A DNA stretch of 11,352 nt from Chloroflexota bacterium. GTDB taxonomy: Bacteria > Chloroflexota > Anaerolineae > Anaerolineales > UBA4823. This document shows positions 8,543 through 11,352 of the stretch, one piece after another (the stretch's first letter is position 1; each line of letters starts with the position of its first letter). The notes below the pieces were generated by a model, which saw only the letters and a program-made list of their open reading frames with translations, was not told the DNA's origin and did no database searches. Both the position numbers and the translations under genes were made by a program. The stretch covers positions 1 through 11,352 of the forward strand of contig DAOVXM010000034.1 of NCBI GenBank assembly GCA_030636125.1, read 5' to 3'.

Positions 8543-8614
8543 AAGTGCGATGCACTTTTAAAAACGGTAAATTTCGGGATTAGCCATTTTACCTTAGTTA
8601 AGTGCATCGCACTT
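8543..8614. repeat. Nested dyad structure between dppA and dppB
   Basis: AAGTGCGATGCACTT (8543-8557) and AAGTGCATCGCACTT (8600-8614) are exact reverse complements over 15 bases. Each is also a dyad by itself: arms AAGTGC/GCACTT around a 3-base centre, GAT in one copy and ATC in the other. Both copies share the same flanks (T before, TTA after). Inside the 42-base loop, GGTAAA (8566-8571) faces TTTACC (8588-8593). In the minus-strand transcript this can fold either as one long stem or as two small hairpins. It lies after the lipoprotein stop codon and before dppB. No T run follows on the minus strand, so it is not a standard terminator. Plausible roles are an mRNA-protecting or processing hairpin that keeps lipoprotein message high, or a paired protein-binding site. 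Confidence 0.75.
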
Positions 8615-8632
8615 TTAGATCTTAGTACTGGG

Positions 8633-10351
8633 TTACGGTATTAGACAGACATCATGTAGATTGATGCGACTATCAGAGGCGGGTTCCCAGTTTTCCACCC
8701 GCTCAGAGGCAGCTTCGGCCTCTTCAGGCAGGATCAAGAAGACTGCTGGAGCCTCTTCGTAAACGATTAATTGAGCTTCATCATAGATAGCCTGGCGTTC
8801 AGCAGCGTCTGGTGTAGTCTCACCAAGCTTGATGAGTTCGTTGACACGCTCGTTGCTATAACCGGAGAAATTTCCTCGCCCGTATGGAGAACCTTCTTCA
8901 AAGCCATGCCATTTGGCTTCAAAATGTCCAACCGGGTCAAACGCTGAATCACCCCAATCATCCAGGTAAGCATCGCGCTCGCCTGCCAGGAGCTGTTCCT
9001 TAACCACACTATACTCCCAGAAGCGGACACTGGCGTCCACACCAATTTCTCGGAACATACCGGCTACTGCTTCTGCCAGAGGGCGCAAACTTTCCAGTGT
9101 ATCTATCGTGAAAGCCAGAGTTTGTCCGCCTTTATCCAGCATTCCATCATCATTACTGTCGGTCCAACCAGCCTCGGACAGCAAATTCAAAGCCTCTTCT
9201 GGATCGTAGGGATAGGGTTCCAGGCTCTCGTTAGCGAAATTGTTGAAAGGTGATAGTGCTCCCGGCAGTGCTACAGCTCGACCGCCATAAAGTGCATCAA
9301 TGATCAGTTGCTTGTCAACGGCATAGTTCATTGCTTGACGGACAAGAACATCGTCGAATGGCGGTTTGTTGACGTTCATCTCCATCCATTTAGGTTGTGT
9401 ACCGGGCGCGGTCTTGACCTGGATGCCAGGAGTCTGAACCAGGGTATCGACTAGCTCTGGCGGGACGGCTTGAATGATATCCACCTCACCAGCCAGCAGG
9501 GCTGCCACGCGAGTCGAAGCTTCAGGGATCACTCGGAAAACCACGGTTGATACGCAGGCTGGTCCAACTGGTTCGAGATCAGATGCACCCCCATAGTATT
9601 CATCGAAGCGTTCCACGACTACCTCTGTCAGGCCAGGTTGGGCAGAAACAAACTTAAATGGGCCCAAGCCGATCGGGTTTTCGACGAAACCCTGGGTTCC
9701 GACCTCCTCCAAATAAGCTTTGGGGACGATTTGCTGATGGACGATCATCTGCATCGCTGGTGGCCAGGGACCACTGAAGTTCATCCGAATAGAATAATCG
9801 TCGATTTTCTCAACAGATTCAAGCGGCGCTATCAAGCCTTTGCGTGGGGAAGTGTGCGAATCTGGATACTCTATCATGTTTTCCATGATTATTCGCTCAA
9901 AGGTGAAAATCACGTCATCCGCGGTCATTTCGGTCCCATCATGGAATAAGAGGCCCTCTTGCAATTTGATTTCTAAGGTTTGATCATCGACCCAATTCAT
10001 CTCCTCTGCGATTTCCATATGAACGCCGCTGCGAGTGTCGCGGGTGACCAAGCCGTCGAACATGTTACGGATCACGGTCTCAGACTCGCGGCTGCGGTGG
10101 TCAGCGGGATCCAAGGCTGTTGGAGCGTTGGCCATACCAATTATCAAGGCTTGGCGTCCCTCTTCGGGTGTTGCAGTAATGAGCTTTTCAACCACTTTCT
10201 CAACGACCTCGGTGACAACTACCTCCCTCTCAACAACTTCGGTTACGATGACTTCCTCTGTGATGACTTCGGGTGTTGGTTGAGCACAGGCTGCCAGGGT
10301 AAAAGCTACAACCATCATAATTATGAATATGTGTAAGTTGTATCTTGTCAT
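8633..10351 (-). CDS. dppA: Peptide ABC importer substrate-binding lipoprotein (SBP family 5)
   Basis: This is the extracytoplasmic receptor of the importer, 572 residues, family 5 (DppA/OppA-like). A lipoprotein signal peptide spans 1-21, with lipobox L-A-A-C and the lipidated Cys22, so it is tethered to the membrane. Residues 30-58 are a Val/Glu/Thr-rich linker with repeated VTEVVE units, typical of Chloroflexota. The folded domain follows: LDPADHRSRES (80-90), the NMFDGLV segment (96-102), KLQEGLLFHDGTEMTADDVIFTFER around 129-153, NPIGLGPFKF (225-234), a MNVNKPPFDDVLVRQAMNYAVDK stretch around 325-347 and a PYDPEEALNLLSEAGW stretch (381-396). DSNDDGMLDKGG (398-409) resembles the short acidic loop common in this family. 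The start at 10351 has a perfect AAGGAGG 5 bases upstream. Ligand cannot be read from sequence; family members bind peptides, nickel, sugars or other small molecules. Confidence 0.94.
   Translation of the reverse strand: MTRYNLHIFIIMMVVAFTLAACAQPTPEVITEEVIVTEVVEREVVVTEVVEKVVEKLITATPEEGRQALIIGMANAPTALDPADHRSRESETVIRNMFDGLVTRDTRSGVHMEIAEEMNWVDDQTLEIKLQEGLLFHDGTEMTADDVIFTFERIIMENMIEYPDSHTSPRKGLIAPLESVEKIDDYSIRMNFSGPWPPAMQMIVHQQIVPKAYLEEVGTQGFVENPIGLGPFKFVSAQPGLTEVVVERFDEYYGGASDLEPVGPACVSTVVFRVIPEASTRVAALLAGEVDIIQAVPPELVDTLVQTPGIQVKTAPGTQPKWMEMNVNKPPFDDVLVRQAMNYAVDKQLIIDALYGGRAVALPGALSPFNNFANESLEPYPYDPEEALNLLSEAGWTDSNDDGMLDKGGQTLAFTIDTLESLRPLAEAVAGMFREIGVDASVRFWEYSVVKEQLLAGERDAYLDDWGDSAFDPVGHFEAKWHGFEEGSPYGRGNFSGYSNERVNELIKLGETTPDAAERQAIYDEAQLIVYEEAPAVFLILPEEAEAASERVENWEPASDSRINLHDVCLIP
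10178..10264 (-). repeat. Val-Thr-Glu repeat linker inside the lipoprotein gene
   Basis: This stretch encodes residues 30-58 of the binding lipoprotein: imperfect repeats of V-T-E-V-V-E with R-E-V or K-V-V continuations. It is low-complexity and sits between the lipidated cysteine and the folded domain, where it probably acts as a spacer or coiled stalk lifting the receptor off the membrane. It is the main taxonomic clue in the window. Confidence 0.7.
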
Positions 10352-10431
10352 TACGTCCTCCTTAAATAATAGTGCTTATCTTTCCAATAGATTAATCGTT
10401 CAACATGGGGAGGAACATTTATAAATATCAT
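10351..10431 (-). CDS. Putative 26-residue leader peptide upstream of dppA
   Basis: A minus-strand frame of 26 codons starts with ATG at 10431 and ends with TAA at 10353-10351; the last A is also the first base of the lipoprotein ATG (TAATG). A second AAGGAGG (10440-10434), extended to AAGGAGGTGAT, precedes it, but only 2 bases separate AAGGAGG from the ATG, which is closer than usual. The peptide begins MIFINVPPHV and ends YYLRRT. It is basic and aromatic and resembles no family I know. The arrangement suggests a translationally coupled leader, but an open frame this short can arise by chance. The spacing problem keeps confidence low. Confidence 0.3.
   Translation of the reverse strand: MIFINVPPHVERLIYWKDKHYYLRRT
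10357..10363 (-). promoter_or_regulatory. Strong ribosome-binding site of dppA
   Basis: On the minus strand AAGGAGG (10363-10357) lies 5 bases before the ATG at 10351. It is a full consensus site and marks the lipoprotein as a strongly translated gene. Confidence 0.85.
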
Positions 10432-10440
10432 CACCTCCTT
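10407..10440 (-). promoter_or_regulatory. Possible hairpin masking the leader ribosome-binding site
   Basis: On the minus strand AAGGAGG (10440-10434) can pair with CCTCCCC (10413-10407) across a 20-base AT-rich loop: five Watson-Crick pairs GGAGG/CCTCC, with a mismatched or weak edge. The same CCTCC could instead pair with the downstream AAGGAGG of dppA (10363-10357) across a 43-base loop. The two pairings exclude each other, so a translational switch is conceivable. The complementarity is seen directly; the regulatory role is inference. Confidence 0.35.
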
Positions 10441-10452
10441 CCTTTTTTTGAT

Positions 10453-10468
10453 TGCCTTATATAAGGCA
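10453..10468. repeat. 16-base perfect palindrome upstream of dppA
   Basis: TGCCTTATATAAGGCA is a perfect palindrome without a spacer. A matching half-site, ATAAGGCA, recurs at 10540-10547. The lack of a loop argues against an RNA hairpin and favours a dimeric DNA-binding protein. No T run follows on either strand in the right orientation for a terminator. It lies about 100 bases upstream of the lipoprotein start, so it may be an operator for the transporter operon. Confidence 0.45.
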
Positions 10469-10610
10469 CACGAATACAAGCCTGGTTCTGGTACAAGCAG
10501 CAACAAGCTATCTTGCGCTTTTGCTTTTCACAAAATAACATAAGGCAAAATTCTTGATTGAAGATTCAACCAAATTGGACTTTGGGCAAGTGAGCGTTTA
10601 GAAAATTAGC

Positions 10611-10659
10611 TCGCTACCAGGTAAACATGGGTATTGATGATTAGTGAACCTGGCAGCGA
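10611..10659. repeat. Inverted repeat with 12-base arms in the divergent spacer
   Basis: TCGCTACCAGGT (10611-10622) and ACCTGGCAGCGA (10648-10659) are reverse complements except at one position, with a 25-base loop. In the minus-strand transcript the odd position becomes a G-U pair, so the stem would be continuous there. No T run follows on the minus strand. It lies within the long leader predicted for the transporter operon if the promoter near 10720 is real. Confidence 0.5.
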
Positions 10660-10718
10660 AAAAGTATGTCCCGCTCTTACCTCTGTCGCACAGGAAGCTA
10701 TTATGAATCTGCCTATTT

Positions 10719-10727
10719 ATTATAACA
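10719..10727 (-). promoter_or_regulatory. Candidate extended -10 promoter for the dpp operon
   Basis: On the minus strand these bases read TGTTATAAT, a perfect TATAAT with the TGn extension. No good -35 hexamer sits 16-18 bases upstream, but extended -10 promoters can work without one. It would give a leader of roughly 360 bases before the lipoprotein gene, containing the inverted repeat, the palindrome and the short reading frame. A chance match in this AT-rich stretch is possible. Confidence 0.3.
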
Positions 10728-10894
10728 GGCTTGAAAGTGGTGAGTTTGAAGAAGCATTTAAGATAATCTAGTAACTAGATGGTGATGACCAATAATAACA
10801 ACAATCTGTATGAAAATTCCAGCATGGGGGAGAGATGGAAAATGGTGAATAAATTTGTTATTGTTTGTATATCATCATCTTTAAAATTATTAAT

Positions 10895-11352
10895 ATGGCC
10901 GAGGAACGAAATGCGAAATTCAGCCAAATCAAAGAGTGGGTAACAAGATATTGGAATCTTCAATATATTGGCGTCTTGGTGGAGCTATGGAAAATCGGGA
11001 AGAATACTATATGGGGATTAACCAATCAAGGAATATATGAAACACTAGAATACGAGTCGAGATTAGAAATCCAAAACCGGAAAGGCACGAGAGCAACTTT
11101 CGGCAAGCGCAAGAAAGTACGATACTTGCAAGACAACATCATAGCCTACCAGGATTACTGTTGGGGGGATGGAGAAATACTCTTGAACTACCGTAGCAGC
11201 CGTGGTAAAGCTGTTGACCTTTATCGTTCAGGATACAAGACTTATATTCTGTTATCCCTTCGGGAAGTCAAGAATAGAGGAGATGTTGACGAGTTCAATA
11301 TCCAATGGAATATTCGAAATGGGTTCTTAACTGAAGATGGTTATTGGGCAAC
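10895..11352 (+). CDS. Unrecognised protein, 5' part, runs off the window
   Basis: An ATG at 10895 opens a frame that stays open for 152 codons to the window edge; a TAA at 10850-10852 is the nearest in-frame stop upstream. I do not recognise the family. A polar, charged N-terminus (about 1-18) leads into a short amphipathic or hydrophobic stretch around 19-42 (W-N-L-Q-Y-I-G-V-L-V-E-L-W). The rest alternates hydrophobic and charged residues, with many Arg, Lys, Tyr and Trp, suggesting a beta-rich soluble domain. Distinctive segments are KKVRYLQDNIIAYQDYCWGD (73-92) and REVKNRGDVDEFNIQWNIRN (123-142). There is no signal peptide, clear membrane helix or nucleotide motif. The start lacks a ribosome-binding site, so the true N-terminus is uncertain. 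The long open frame and non-random composition support a real gene, divergent from the transporter operon. Confidence 0.6.
   Translation, partial: MAEERNAKFSQIKEWVTRYWNLQYIGVLVELWKIGKNTIWGLTNQGIYETLEYESRLEIQNRKGTRATFGKRKKVRYLQDNIIAYQDYCWGDGEILLNYRSSRGKAVDLYRSGYKTYILLSLREVKNRGDVDEFNIQWNIRNGFLTEDGYWA

Larger units (their letters stand above)
10352..10894. other. 543-base divergent spacer upstream of dppA
   Basis: No ordinary-sized gene fits here on either strand. Besides the elements listed separately, it holds a small dyad ATCTAG-TAA-CTAGAT (10766-10780), whose 6-3-6 geometry matches the dyads at 8543 and 8600 but with different arm bases. The right half is rich in A and T. It must contain the promoters for the transporter operon and probably for the + strand gene that follows. 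Confidence 0.6.

Noticed and set aside
8543..8614. CRISPR-like or insertion-sequence end interpretation of the repeated dyads
   Set aside because: Only two copies are present in inverted orientation, with no transposase, target-site duplication or spacer array nearby.
9980..10336. 118-codon + strand frame opposite the start of the lipoprotein gene
   Set aside because: It is the mirror of the signal peptide and repeat linker of dppA; the minus-strand protein has full family similarity and a perfect ribosome-binding site.
10434..10449. CCTCCTTCC followed by a T run, which on the + strand looks like a terminator tail
   Set aside because: A weak stem with GGGGAGG (10407-10413) exists, but no + strand gene lies upstream to be terminated. 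The minus-strand reading as ribosome-binding site plus A tract explains it better.
10703..10771. 22-codon + strand frame (begins MNLPIYYNRL) with AGGAAG 5 bases before its ATG
   Set aside because: The start signal is fair, but the frame is too short and matches nothing I know; it also overlaps the candidate minus-strand promoter.
10842..10943. 33-codon + strand frame (begins MVNKFVIVCI) overlapping the start of the partial gene
   Set aside because: Its downstream half is the shifted frame of the 10895 gene. It could be an alternative start region if there is a frameshift, but nothing supports that.
10775..10963. 62-codon minus-strand frame overlapping the start of the partial + strand gene
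   Set aside because: It lies antisense to a longer open frame, has no recognisable domain and has no good ribosome-binding site.

Overview
The window looks like bacterial chromosome, most likely from the phylum Chloroflexota (Anaerolineae-like). The best clue is the solute-binding lipoprotein. Straight after its lipidated cysteine it carries a low-complexity linker of repeated V-T-E-V-V-E units, a style very common in Chloroflexota lipoproteins. A PBS-lyase-type HEAT repeat at the left edge fits the same group. The assignment is inferred from protein style; there is no rRNA or other marker.

Layout. (1) 1-196: the truncated end of a HEAT-repeat gene on the + strand. (2) 197-542: about 350 bases with no convincing gene. 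(3) 543-4375: two + strand genes overlapping by one base (TAATG). They encode the B and A subunits of a hydantoinase/5-oxoprolinase family enzyme, in the order B then A. (4) 10351 down to 4395: a complete five-gene minus-strand operon for a peptide-type ABC importer, in the order binding lipoprotein, permease B, permease C, ATPase D, ATPase F. It converges on the hydantoinase pair with only 19 bases between the stop codons. (5) 10352-10894: a 543-base divergent spacer with dyad elements, a candidate minus-strand promoter, and a short upstream reading frame ending on the lipoprotein start codon. (6) 10895-11352: the start of an unrecognised + strand gene that runs off the window.

How the parts may work together: the importer would bring in peptides or peptide-like compounds, using a membrane-anchored receptor, a BC channel and a DF motor. 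The HyuB/HyuA pair is of the type that hydrolyses cyclic amides (5-oxoproline, hydantoins) at the cost of ATP. Uptake followed by ring opening of a pyroglutamyl-like or hydantoin-like substrate is a reasonable hypothesis from the adjacency, but the real substrate cannot be read from sequence.

The genes themselves belong to known families. The less ordinary signals are in the non-coding DNA. One is a symmetrical repeat structure between the lipoprotein and permease genes. Another is the leader of the lipoprotein gene, where two perfect AAGGAGG ribosome-binding sites flank a CCTCC segment that could pair with either. I found no CRISPR array, tRNA, rRNA, insertion sequence or complete defence system.
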